Origin: Ichthyophthirius multifiliis
Taxonomy: Eukaryota; Ciliophora; Oligohymenophorea; Hymenostomatida
Reading direction: 5' to 3'
Length of the DNA stretch: 64,000 nt
Assembly (NCBI RefSeq): GCF_000220395.1
Contig: NW_004087037.1
Span: 66,319-130,318, forward strand
The notes beneath the pieces were generated by a model, which was not told the origin of the DNA, did no database searches, and saw only the letters and a list, made by a program, of their open reading frames with translations. Shown here in pieces: positions 12,655 to 23,546 of the stretch. The translations under genes and the position numbers were made by a program. Every line of letters begins with the position of its first letter. Position 1 is the stretch's first letter.

Positions 12655-12731
12655 GGCTGAGACGCACACGGGTGCATTCAAATTGCCAACCTTGAATAAA
12701 ATTGAGGTTCGACTCCTCACTTGGCCCCCAA
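12655..12731 (+). ncRNA. tRNA-like small RNA, copy 4
   Basis: Identical to copy 3 over the transcribed part except one base in the 5' acceptor strand (GGCTGAG, which still pairs with CTTGGCC). About 45 bases after the T-run are also shared with copy 3, showing a recent duplication of the whole unit. Confidence 0.55.
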
Positions 12732-14024
12732 TTTTTATTTTTTTATTAAAATATATATTTAATTAATAATTTTATTATAAATACATATATAAAATATAAT
12801 ATTTTTTATTAAAATTCATAAATTTAAATATTTAGTTTTTAAAATATAATAATATTATATATAATTTATTGCTGTAATTATGTAAAAAGATTTATTTAAT
12901 AATATGAATAATTTTTTTTATAAATATAACTATAAATATAAGTATTAAAAACATTATTATTATTATTATTAATATTTTAATTTTAAAATTATTTTTTAAA
13001 TTTAATTTTTCTACTTATATTATTAATATTTATTAAATAATAAAAATAATATTAAATTAAATAAATATAAAAAAAATATTTATTTATATATATATAAATA
13101 TATTGTATATATTATATATTTTTAAAATATTTATTGATTTTGCTTTATAATTTTTTATTTTAATTTAATTAAACTAAATAATTTTTATATTTATAAATTA
13201 AATTTAATATTTATTTATTTTTTATATAAAGAGAAAAATTTGAATTATTCATTATTTATATTTTCTTAAACTTATAAATATTGTTTGTAAGTAGTAATTA
13301 ATATATTTATTTTTTTTGTTATTTTTCTGACAATTTTTCTTTACAAATCAAATAATTCTTATTAAATTAATTATTTTATAAAAAATATATATTATAAATT
13401 TTGTTTTATATTATTAATTTATTTCTTAATATTTTTTTATATATAATTAATATTAATAAAAAAAAAATATATAAAAAAAAATTATATTTAAATATTTTCA
13501 TTTTTCATTCAAATTAAATAATTTGATTTAAATAAAAAAAATATTAAATATTTAATTTTATAGTATTAATAAATATATTATTTTTAAACAAATAAAAATA
13601 ACATATCAATAAAACAGATAAAAAAAACATTATTATCAAAAAAAAAAAAAAAAATATGAAAAATTATTAATATAATAAGCATTAACTAGTAAAGAAAATA
13701 GTAATATATAGTTGATAAAATTAAAAATAATATAATATAAATATATATATATATATATTTATTATATTTAATTATTTTATTCTTTTTATTAAATTATTTT
13801 AATCATTTATATTTTATTACAAAATTTATCAAAATATTTTTTTTTCTTATTTGTTTAAGTATAAAATTAAGATATTAATATATTAAATTTTTTTTTAACT
13901 TATTCATATATTTATTAATATTTTATTGTATAAAATGCATATAATATATTTTAAATTATTATATTTATTAAATAATATTATTAAATATAAATATATAATA
14001 TTTTTTTATATATGTATATTTTAA
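12732..14024. other. AT desert
   Basis: Downstream of the last small RNA. It contains the tail of the repeat unit, long T and A runs and an A18-type run near 13640. No gene supported. Confidence 0.6.
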
Positions 14025-14326
14025 TCATTCTTAATTAAGTATTATTTCAATTTTATCATGTTATCCTTTTAAAAGTATTTATCCTTAAAAATCTACTACA
14101 CCTTATTTTTTAGCTGCTTTTAATGTACCTACTAGAGCCTTATTTTTATAATAATATATTAAATTTTAAAAAATATAAAATATTATACTTCATAATATTA
14201 TTAAGCCTTTTCATCATCAAAAAGTTATCCGAAAGGAACCGAAAATTTTCCTAAGGTATTTTTTTTTCCTAATCTTTATATATCTTTTTTAAGCTCTTCT
14301 ATTTCGTCATTTATTTTATCTTACAT
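14025..14326 (-). CDS. Costars family protein (ABRACL-like)
   Basis: complement(join(14025..14138,14189..14326)), one 50-nt phase-0 intron, 83 residues, TGA complement(14025..14027). The protein matches human ABRACL/Costars nearly end to end: DEIEELKKDIQRLG, GKFSVPFGQLFDDEKA, YEALVGTLKAAKKQGVV and a C-terminal GQILLKGQHDKIEIIL. Family knowledge: Costars is a small winged-helix-like domain that influences actin dynamics and cell motility. Length (81 in human) and all conserved blocks agree. The intron falls just before the ALVGTLKAAK block. Confidence 0.93.
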
Positions 14327-14637
14327 TTATTTTTAAATTTATATATAATAAAAGTAGCGGATTAAAGATAATTTTTATTTGTTAAAAAAAATAAAAAAAT
14401 GAATAATTTTATTTTTATTTTATTTAAAAATAAAAATAATATGTAAAAATTTTTTAAAAAAATAAAGTATTTTTTATTTTAATTTTTTATTTTTATTTTA
14501 TATTTTAAAATAAAGAAAAAAATTTTAATTTATTCTTTAAAAATAAACAAATAAATTTTATTTATATTTAAACTTTTTAAAAATAAATTTTTGATATAAA
14601 TAAATAAAAATAAAATTAATGAAAATTTCTATTTTTT
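14327..14637. other. Spacer between two minus-strand genes
   Basis: 311 bases of T/A homopolymer-rich sequence. It must hold the 5' leader of the Costars gene and the 3' end of the upstream gene. No motif stands out. Confidence 0.6.
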
Positions 14638-15668
14638 TCATTAGATTTTCATAGAACGAGAACCATTAACTTTACTATTATTATCTATATATAAAATAAA
14701 ATATAAATATAATATATTAATAATATATATATATATATATATATTTATTTATATTTATTATATATATTTATATATATATATATATAATTTATACTCGAGT
14801 TTTTATTTTTTTGTTATTTTATAAATTAATTAGCCTCCATCTACTATTAAATTTCAAGTTCTTTTTTAACATTTTAATATTTTTAAAGTAATCTTTCAAG
14901 TTCAATTGATCTATTTTTTCTTTATTCATCTTAACCTGCTATAATTCTTTATTTTAAAGCATTTAATTCATTTTATTATTTATTTTTTAACTAATTTAAC
15001 TGATTTTTAATTTTCTAATCTCTAACTTAAAGCCATTATTAATTTTCTTATTTTTCTAAATAATTTCTTTTTTCTTATACTTAATGCGCTTCAACATAGC
15101 TATATTTTTAAATATAATAAATAAATATATTTATATATTATAATATTATAAGTATTTACTTTTTTTATTTGGCTAAATTTTCTTCTATTTTCATTAGATT
15201 TAAAGCTTCAGCTGATTACTTTGGTTTATAAGGTACTACCTTTTAAAGTTCTTCTTATACTTAAATATATTCCTATTATTAACGCTAAATAAGTTCTTAT
15301 TCGATTTTACTTGCTTCTTCATTAAATTCATTCATTTTTTAATCCCAAAATGCATTAAATTGATTAAATTCTTCTAAATGAGCTTTTTCGATTCCTAATT
15401 TTTCATTTATGTGTTTATTTTTTATTTCCTCTTTTCTTCTTTTTTCTAAATCTAGTTTTAATTGTTTTACTTTGTTCCTTGCTTGTTCTGCTTCTATGTA
15501 TTTGCCTTATTTTTCGCAGTTTATTTAATGCTCGAATATTACTTCTATATATTCTTCTAATTCGTTAATGTTTTGGGGTTGTCTATTTAAGATTTAGGAA
15601 TCGTCTTTTTGTTTTTTTTGATATTTTCTATTTATTTATTTTTTACCTTCAAATCCTTTTTAGCTCAT
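14638..15668 (-). CDS. Conserved-looking coiled-coil protein
   Basis: complement(join(14638..14684,14795..15099,15160..15668)), 286 residues, TGA complement(14638..14640). Introns are 60 nt (phase 2) and 110 nt (phase 1). After a short basic head it is helical throughout. A charged first half contains EKAHLEEFNQFNAFWDQKM and EEASKIEQELIQRQ, then SAEALNLMKIEENLAKQKNY, then a second coiled half with RSIELERLLQKYQNVKKELE. The block LAKQKNYVEAHQVQEK recalls a coiled-coil family of ciliated protists, but I cannot name it. Ends in a short Ser/Asn-rich tail. Probably structural; the function is not known. Confidence 0.8.
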
Positions 15669-16825
15669 TTTTTAATTTCTTTGTTTTGTTTATTTATTAT
15701 TTATTTATATATTATTATTATTTTTTTCTTTTTTTTTTGAAACTTAAAATAATAAATATATGTAATTTTCATATATATATATATTTATCTTTATAAAGAA
15801 AGTGTATATTAAAATTCATTAATTTTTTTTATTATTTTTTAAATAAAAATTATATTATGTTTAATATTATTTTTTTTATTATTAAAAACATATTTTTATT
15901 TTTAGTTTTTTATATTTAAGTTTTTAAAAAAAATAATAATTGTATATAAAAATTTAATGTTTTATATAATTATTAATAAAATATAATATTTTTAAATTTA
16001 AAAAATAAAAAAATATATCATTATATCATTAAATAATAATAGAAATTTTATTATGTTTTTTTAAATTAATATTTAATATATAATAAATTAAAGGAAAACA
16101 TATCATTTATATATATTATTAATAAATCAAATTTTTTTATTTACAAATTAAATTTCTATTATTAATTAATTTTTATTTTTTATTATTTTAAACAGAAAAA
16201 AAAAAAAAAGATAAACAAAAAAAACAAAATACTCCAAAAAATGCTTTTAAACAACAAAGAAAATATATAAAGTCAAACCCTATTATATCTTAAGAATTAC
16301 TAAAAAATAAATTTAATATATTTAAATATTTTAGTAATACTAAATTTATTTTAAAATTAATGCTATACATATAGTAAAAATTAAAACAAAAATTGGTAAA
16401 TCAAAAATTTAATATAAAAGAAAAATAAAAATAAAATAAAAAAGAAAAAATTTTAATTCTATGATACAAGACAAAAATTATAATATTAATTAAATAGATT
16501 AATTTAATTAAATTTAGAAAAATAAAAAAAAGTAGTATATTAAAAATAATAATAATTAGATTTAATAAAATTAAAAAATACAATATTTAAAAAAACTGAA
16601 TATATTTTTATTAAGTATTTAATAAGATTTTTGGATAAGTAATTTGAAAACTTTTGTAATAATAATTATATTTTATTATAAAAATAATTGTTTTTCTTAA
16701 TTATTTTTATATTATTTTTGTAATAAAATAAAAAAAAATATGTTTTATTAAGAATATTTTACAAAAAATATATTAAAAAAATAAAATTTCATAAATAATA
16801 AAATTTTATAATTAAAATTTGTAAA

Positions 16826-16857
<32 letters not shown>

Positions 16858-17055
16858 TTTTTTTTATATAATAAAAAACTAGATAGAATAAAAATTATTT
16901 TATATATTATTATTTAAAAAATACATTTTTCTATAAAATAACATATATAATAAATTATATATTTATATATATATTCTGATTTCATTATATATATAAAATC
17001 ATTATTATATTTACTAACCTTATTTTTTTAAAGAATATATTAATCAATAATAAAA
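15669..17055. other. AT-rich region with a doubtful small ORF at 16241
   Basis: Mostly AT spacer. An A-rich leader like those of real genes ends at ATG 16241, and a TGA-free frame follows for several hundred bases (starting MLLNNKENIQSQTLLYLKN). It has no recognisable domain, and in this composition TGA is rare by chance, so it is not called as a gene. Confidence 0.35.
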
Positions 17056-17569
17056 ATGGATTAATAATAATTAATTTTATAAGAATTAGATGAAAATATT
17101 TATTGTATTTATAATAGAAAAATAATATAAAGTAATTTTTTATATAAGAAAGACCATAAACAGTCCATATTACATTAGATTTTCATAAATCTATTCCGTT
17201 CAAAATAGAATCAACAACAATAGAATTTTAAGGAAATTAAACAATATTAGATGTAAAATAAAGAGTTTTAAATAAACTGTAAAAATAATTAAGTGGAGGA
17301 TAAATAGTAATAATATAATATAGAAAAAAATAACTTAACAATACTTTATTTTTATTTATTAAAAAAAAAAAAGCTTATTTTTTGTAAAGATACATTTATG
17401 CCATCTCCATTTGAAAAAATAGGAGATTTATAATAAGTAAAATATATTATTAATAAATACAGAAGATATTAATTAATTTTTCTATTTTATTTAAAAGTGT
17501 TTTGGTACTTAAGAATAAGGATTAAAAAAATTAAAATTAGTTGTTTCTAATGAAGTTGCTTGGGGATGA
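17056..17569 (+). CDS. ATG12: Autophagy ubiquitin-like protein Atg12
   Basis: join(17056..17104,17149..17306,17374..17436,17498..17569), 113 residues with introns of 44, 67 and 61 nt. The C-terminal half is diagnostic: LIFCKDTFMPSPFEKIGDL then CFG and the end NEVAWG-stop, matching animal ATG12 (FVNQSFAPSPDQEVG...CFG...QAWG). The N-terminal half (VHITLDFHKSIPFKI and the helix ILDVKQRVLNKLQKQL) fits the beta-grasp fold. Family knowledge: the C-terminal glycine is activated by Atg7, transferred by Atg10 to Atg5, and the conjugate promotes Atg8 lipidation. The glycine is the last residue, so no processing is needed. The intron positions were chosen because only they restore the conserved frame. 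Confidence 0.9.
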
Positions 17570-17811
17570 TATTATAATATTTTATATATAAATTTTAAAT
17601 AAATAATTATTAAAAATAAATATTTATATATATATATACATATATAATATATAAATAATTAGTTTAATAATATTTATTTATTTATTTATTTTTAAAAAAA
17701 CCTTTTAATTTTTTTGTTTTTAAATAAAACCTAATTTTTTTTTATTTAATCATTTATAAAAAAAAAAAAAAAAAAAAAAGTATAACATAAAAAAATATTT
17801 AAAATAAAAAA

Positions 17812-18297
17812 ATGCAAGAAATCTAATCAAAATAAAAATTATCAGCTTAAGATGGAGCTCATTTTTTTTATACTTTATCATTTTTAACAGCTACAAGTTT
17901 AATTTAAAGTAAATATGATTAATAAAAATGTGAAGTTAATTTAAATTTATTAGTAGATTTAGTATTTTATGGTTTAATTATTTGGGCTACTTATTAAATT
18001 ATTACTATTTTGCCAAAGTATAATAATATAGCAATTAAAGCGTTTTTTAGGTTCATGCATATTGTATTTGCTGTTTATATGCTTAGTATTTTTATTTATG
18101 CTAATTTCTTATATTTCAGTGATAAATATACTTCATCATAATGTTAGAAATATGCTCCTATTATGTCTTATTTCTTAGTTTTGTTTTTAGTCGTGGGATA
18201 TTTCATTCTTATTATTTTCATAACTTCTATTATGTCTATGATATTTAATGGATTTTCTAAATCTTATTAACATCCTTAAGAAGTTGATGAACTTTGA
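17812..18297 (+). CDS. Small multi-pass membrane protein, uncharacterised
   Basis: Intronless frame ATG 17812 to TGA 18295-18297, 161 residues, after a strongly A-rich leader. Three clear hydrophobic segments lie near residues 50-72 (LVDLVFYGLIIWATY), 85-108 (FMHIVFAVYMLSIFIYANF) and 120-147 (SYFLVLFLVVGYFILIIFI). A weaker one lies near residue 18-33 (FFYTLSFLTATS), giving a likely four-helix protein. The tail is short and acidic (HPQEVDEL). A polar loop with two Cys sits before the last helix. I do not recognise the family; tetra-spanning and MARVEL-like proteins have this layout, but no signature is present. Confidence 0.75.
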
Positions 18298-18600
18298 AAC
18301 AAAATATATATATCTAATAAATTATTGTTATTTATATTTTTATTATTATTATTTTGTGAAATTTTTTTTATTTTCATGTTTTAAATTATTTACTAATTTT
18401 ATTCTCTTTGTTTTCTTATATATTATTATTTTATTATTAAACAATAAATAAATAAATTTATTTTTTTAGTTAAAAGATATGAAAAACATGAAAGTAAAAT
18501 AATAAAATGAATTAATGTATATAATAATAAATATAATATATAAAACAAATTATAAAATTATATATTATTAAAAAAAAATATGAAAGAAAATAAAAATAAA

Positions 18601-18642
<42 letters not shown>

Positions 18643-19957
18643 ATATATATATATATATATTATTTATATTTTCATATATATATATATATTCAAGAATTTG
18701 TTAATAAAATATAAAATTACAAATTATATTTTTATTATTTAGAAAAAAAACAAATTCATTATATGTAAAATAGTTTGTCGAATATAGTTTATTTTTAAAA
18801 GTATATAAATTATGATTTTTTTAGTTTTTAAAATTCTGATTTATCATATATAATAAAGGCTAACTATTATTAATTAAAATTGAATAAAAAAGTTTATTTA
18901 AAAAAGTAATTCAATCTTTTTTTCAAAGTAAAATTTGAGTTATAAAAATATGTATAGATTATAACTGATATTTTCTTAATATAAGTTTTTAATTTATATT
19001 AATATACTTTTATTATTCAAATTATTTTTATTTATATAAAAAGTGGAGATATAATTTTTACAATAAATAAAAATAATTATTATTTAATGAAAAGAGGAAG
19101 TTTTGGGAACTGAAGATACTTGTTTTAGAAGAATCCTAATCTGAATTTTTTCGATAAAACTCGAAATATTTATGAGTTTAAGAACCATTACTGAATTTAA
19201 GTAATTGAAAGGAAAAAATTAAATAAATAAAATAATTATAGATAATTTAAAAGAAAATTCTTAGAAATAAAAACAAATTAAAGTGTTATAATTAAAATTT
19301 ATATGAATATTTATTTCCTTTATATAAATAAATAAATTTATTTAATTGAATAAAAAATTAAAAAAGCAAATATAATAAGAACGGGGAATGTTTAATAAAA
19401 CAAAATTAAATAAATAATAATATATATTAAAAAAATTATTGATACAAATTTTAAATTTTATACCTTAAAATAAAATTAAATATAATATATATAAATACAT
19501 TGAAATGATGAACTTGTTTCATAATAATATAATTCATATTTAAAATAAATAAAAATAATTATTTAATATTTAAAAAATTATTATATTATAAATAAAGTTT
19601 TATTAGAAAATTAATGAATTAATATAAAGGAAAAAAAATTAAATTTTTTATTGAATTCATTATTATAATAGGTTAAAATTTAATCTTCTATTAATTTAAA
19701 TAAAATTAAAGATAATAATAAATTAAAAAACTTTTTTTAACAAAAAATAATTAAATTAATTTAATTATAATATTTATTTTTATTAATTTTTTTTTATTTA
19801 TTTATTAATTGCTAATTTAAGTATTATTTTTATTAATTGAAGTAATTATCATATTTTATTTCTTTTATGCTATTTTTTTTTTATAATTAACAATTATTAA
19901 TATTTTTAAAAATTTAATTAAAACTTTTTTTTTTATTGGATTATTTTGTTGATTTTA
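18298..19957. other. AT desert with a GC-richer island at 19085-19205
   Basis: Long spacer with (TA)n at about 18605-18640. A short island near 19085-19205 is clearly richer in G+C than its surroundings and can be read as peptide (RYLFQKNPNLNFFDKTRNIY) but is broken by TGA on both sides. It could be a gene remnant, an exon or an RNA. No other feature. Confidence 0.45.
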
Positions 19958-20780
19958 ATGTTTTCGAATTTAGATAAATAAATTGAAAAAAGTATGTAAT
20001 GTAAGCTTTTATCTGAAGTAGAAATAAAGTAAATATGCGATAAAGTAAAATAAAATTCGACAAACTGTTTATATTTATATATATATATATATATATTTTA
20101 ATTAAAATATAAAAATGTTTAGATGAAAGAAATATTAATATTAGAATAAAACTTATAATCAGTATAAGCGCCTGTAATGGTTTGTGGTGATATACATGGT
20201 TAATTTTATGACTTATTAGAATTATTTAAAATAGGAGGTTTAGCGCCTGTATTTTTTTTATAAAAAAAATATAAAATAATTATTATGTTATATATATAGG
20301 AAACTAATTATTTGTTTTTAGGAGATTATGTTGATAGAGGTAAAAAAATAGATTAAAATAAAAATTTATATAATAAAGGATATCATAGTATAGAGTGTAT
20401 TACATTATTGTTTTTATTAAAATTAAGATATACAAATAAAATAACTATTTTAAGAGGTAATCATGAAAGCAAATAAATAACTTAAAATTATGGTTTTTAT
20501 GATGAATGCGTAAGAAAATTTGGGAATTATAATGTTTGGAATTATTTTACGGAATCTTTTCATTTTTTACCAATTACAGCTTTAATTGAAGGACAAGTAA
20601 AAAAAAATATATATATTTTCTTTAAAACAAAAAAAAATTAAAGATTTTTTGCTTACATGGAGGACTTTCACCTACTGTAGATAATTTAGATCAAATAAGA
20701 TAAATTGACAGAATATAAGACATTCCATCAGAAGGGTCTATGTGTGATTTACTTTGGTCAGATCCGGATGATAGAGCAGG

Positions 20781-20866
<86 letters not shown>

Positions 20867-21352
20867 TATTTTTATTTAATATATATATTTTTTTTATATA
20901 ATAATAGGATGGGGTATTTCGTCTAGGGGAGCAGGATTTACATTTGGATAAGATATGTCAGAATAGTTTAATTATGTAAATAATACTAAATTAATTGCTA
21001 GAGCTCATTAATTAGTTTTGGATGTAATTATTTTTATTATAGATGCTTTAAAAATATTAAAAAAAAAAAAAGGGATATTAATAAACACATGAAAAAAATG
21101 TTGTAACTGTTTTTTCAGCTCCTAATTATTGTTATAGATGTGGAAACTAAGCTGCCTATATGGAAATTGATGAATATATGAGAATTACATAGTATAATAA
21201 ATGTATATAGTTTTTTAAATATTAATTAATTTTTTTTTTTTTTAAATATAATAAAATAAAATATTAATTATAAAAGTATTTAATTTGATGCATCTTAAGA
21301 AAATGAAGATACTGTTGTTTTAAATAGAAAAATTCCTGATTATTTTCTTTGA
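19958..21352 (+). CDS. Protein phosphatase 2A catalytic subunit
   Basis: join(19958..20044,20123..20248,20300..20339,20379..20596,20644..20779,20908..21023,21073..21191,21277..21352), 305 residues, eight exons. All PPP-family motifs are present: CGDIHGQ, GDYVDRG, LRGNHES, the HGGLSP segment, WSDPDDR, RAHQ, and [11 protein letters not shown]. The protein ends PDYFL, the PP2A-specific tail that is carboxymethylated on Leu and binds LCMT-1 and the B subunits. Family knowledge: a two-metal Ser/Thr phosphatase acting with A and B subunits. Each intron was placed where the conserved frame resumes; lengths are 38-128 nt. The Thr of the usual TPDYFL is Ile here (IPDYFL), losing one known regulatory phosphosite. 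Confidence 0.95.
20786..20863. repeat. (AT)n microsatellite in PP2A intron
   Basis: About 39 AT units making up most of the 128-nt intron 20780-20907. Confidence 0.92.
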
Positions 21353-21931
21353 AATTAAAAAATATAAAAAAAATAATATAATAGAAAATAATATACAGTT
21401 TATGAAGAGACATTTTTTTTTAGTTACTTTATTTTTTTTAATTTATATAAATGAAAGTATACATACATTTTATATATTTTAAATAGAGATAAAAAAATTA
21501 TTAATATTAATATATACGTATATATATAATTTATATATTTTTTTTTTATTAAAATTATACCTTGTTTTTTAAAATACTTTTGTTTTTATAGACATTTTTT
21601 TTTAAAAAAGATATTGTTTATAAATTTGATTTATTTTTTATAATATTATTATATCATATTTTGTTTTTTTATGTTATATTTGCTTTTTTACTAATTAGAA
21701 AATACAAATTATTATAGATAATATTAAATACATAAAAACTTATATAAAAAGCAACGTAAAAAAATTTTTTTTTTGAAAAAAATAAAATAAAATAACTCTA
21801 TCCAAATCTAAATAAAATATTTTTTTCTTAATAAAAAAATGCGCTATATATATAAAAGAAAAAATAAAAAAATTAAAATTAATAAAATATAAAAATAAAA
21901 ATAAAAAAATTAAAAAAATAAATAAATAAAA
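21353..21931. other. Intergenic AT-rich spacer
   Basis: Spacer between PP2A and the nucleoplasmin-like gene. The last 100 bases are A-rich and form the leader of the downstream gene. Nothing else supported. Confidence 0.6.
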
Positions 21932-23128
21932 ATGTTCTGGGCCTGTACTTTAAAAAAAGGATAAGATTACAAATACGAAGAATAAGACGATAACATATTA
22001 CTTCATATATCAAACGCTGCTCTTGGTTTAAATGCTACTTCCAATAACTCAACTACAGTATATGCAAAAGTAGAAGGCAAACAAATAGTATTAGCTCACT
22101 TATAAAAAGGAAAAGTAGAACACACAGTACTTGATCTTTATTTCAGGGCAGATTAAAAAGTATCTTTTGGTGTATAAGGAGATTCGGAAGTTCATTTAAG
22201 TGGATATTTTGAGCCTTCTTATGATAGTGAAATCGAAGAAGAGGAAACTGAAGAAAGTTAGGAAGTTAAAACTAAATAATAATAAGTTAAATCTTAAGAA
22301 TAAAAAAAACCTATAGTACAAGAATAAAAGTAGGCTTAAGAATAGAAGAAAGTATAATAAGAACAGAAACCTTAAGTATAAGAATAAAAGAAAACTTAAG
22401 TAGTAGAATAAAAGAAAACTTAAGTATAATAAGAAGTATAATAAAAACAATAATAAGAAGCCGCTTAAAAAGCTAAAGCTGCCTTAGAAAAGAAAAAATA
22501 AGAAGATTCAGATGATGAAGATGATGATGATTTTGAAGATGAAGACTTAGAAGACTTAGAAGATGATGAAGATGAAGATGATGAAGATGATGAAGAGAAT
22601 GAAATCGAAGATGAAGACGAAGACGAAGATGAAGATGATTTCGATGATCATGTAGAAGATTCTGAATCAGCTGAAAAAGATAAAAATACTGTTTCTAGTT
22701 TATTGAAGAGAAAACCTTAAGGGGAGAATGAAGGAGATGAATAAAATAAAAAAGCTAAAAATAATTAAGGTACAGCTGTTAATAAAGCTTAATAAAAACC
22801 TTAATAATAATAATAATAAAAACCTTAATAATAATAATAATAAAAACCTTAATAATAATAATAATAAGTATATGAAAAAAAACCTTAATAATAACATTAA
22901 AATAAGAACTTCAGTGGTAATAAGAAGTTTGGTGGTAATAACTAAAATAAGAAATTTGGTGATAATTCAAATAAGAAGTTTGGTGATAACTAAAATAAGA
23001 AATTTGGTGATCATAAATAAAATCATTAAAATAAAAATGGTGGAAATTGGAAAAATAAAGGATAATAAGGAGGAAATAAAAACAAAAACTTCAATAATAA
23101 TAAAAAATTTAATAAAAATAGATAATGA
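21932..23128 (+). CDS. Nucleoplasmin-like acidic nuclear protein
   Basis: Intronless, ATG 21932 to TGA 23126-23128, 398 residues. Residues 1-95 form a nucleoplasmin-like domain of the FKBP39/HD2 type: MFWACTLKKGQDYKYEE, LLHISNAALGLNA, a beta strand VYAKVEGKQIVLAHL, then VLDLYFRADQKVSFGV and HLSGYFEP. This resembles the plant HD2 N-terminus (FWG..VK.G, LHISQAALG). Next come a Gln/Lys region of EQKK/VQ repeats, a long Asp/Glu tract (~22505-22645), LLKRKPQ, three KPQQQQQ repeats and a tail of NKKFGDN-type repeats. Family knowledge: such proteins are pentameric histone chaperones, often nucleolar. The absence of introns and the relatively even codon use suggest high expression. Confidence 0.82.
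22796..22868 (+). repeat. Tandem KPQQQQQ-coding repeats
   Basis: Three copies of a 24-nt unit (AAACCTTAATAATAATAATA plus 4 bases) in frame, followed by a partial fourth after a VYEK insertion. Confidence 0.8.
22895..23010 (+). repeat. NKKFGDN-type repeats
   Basis: Imperfect tandem repeats of about 24 nt coding N(Q/S)NKKFG(G/D)N, a basic Gly/Phe/Asn tail comparable to RNA-binding GAR/FG-like tails. Confidence 0.7.
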
Positions 23129-23546
23129 AAAAATATTGATTGAATATTTTTTTTTTTATTTAATTTTTTTTTTTTTTTTTTCTAGGTTTATTAAATTTAT
23201 TTAGTTTATTTTTATTTTTTTAAGTCGTACTAAATAAATATAAGGATTAAAAAAATTTATTATTTATCTTTTTTTTTAATAATGTATATATAAATATAAT
23301 TAATTAGGCATTATTTATAATTTAAATTATTAAAATGTATTTTATTTTTCTTGATTTTTTAAAAAATAAATCTTATAATTTAAAATATTCAAATTAAATA
23401 TAAATAATCTTTTATTATAATAGAATTTTTATAATTTATTTAAAAAAATAATAAATAAAAAATAATTAAAGAGAAACAAAAAAATATAATTAATATATAT
23501 ATACTTATCTTAAAAAAATAATAAAAAAATATTAAAAATAAGTAAA
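23129..23546. other. Intergenic AT-rich spacer
   Basis: T-rich then A-rich spacer between two plus-strand genes, with no other signal. Confidence 0.6.

Larger units (their letters stand above)
11442..13050 (+). repeat. Degenerate ~600-bp tandem repeat units carrying the small RNA
   Basis: Spacers between RNA copies 2, 3 and 4 are themselves homologous. AATTTTTCTACTTATAT recurs near 12218 and 13002. A TTTTTTAATAAATA..AATCATTTA block recurs near 11728 and 12368. An AACAATAA.TATATTTTATA block recurs near 11872 and 12500. Copy starts are spaced 440, 599 and 614 bases apart. The array looks like serial tandem duplication with the RNA part kept and the spacer drifting. Confidence 0.6.

Noticed and set aside
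11002-12731. CRISPR-like array
   Set aside because: Repeats are long (about 75 nt), spacers are about 400-600 bases and themselves homologous, and the host is a eukaryote.
20705-20926. Frame with (Ile-Tyr)n
   Set aside because: It runs through an intronic (AT)n microsatellite of the PP2A gene.
22196-22897. Leu/Phe-rich minus-strand frames
   Set aside because: Antisense of the Lys/Gln/Glu-rich nucleoplasmin-like gene; no independent start context or domain.
22728-23204. Plus-strand frame with Asn/Leu repeats overlapping the nucleoplasmin-like gene
   Set aside because: It is out of frame with the conserved protein; the code-6 frame through the same bases is longer, starts with a known domain and ends at TGA.
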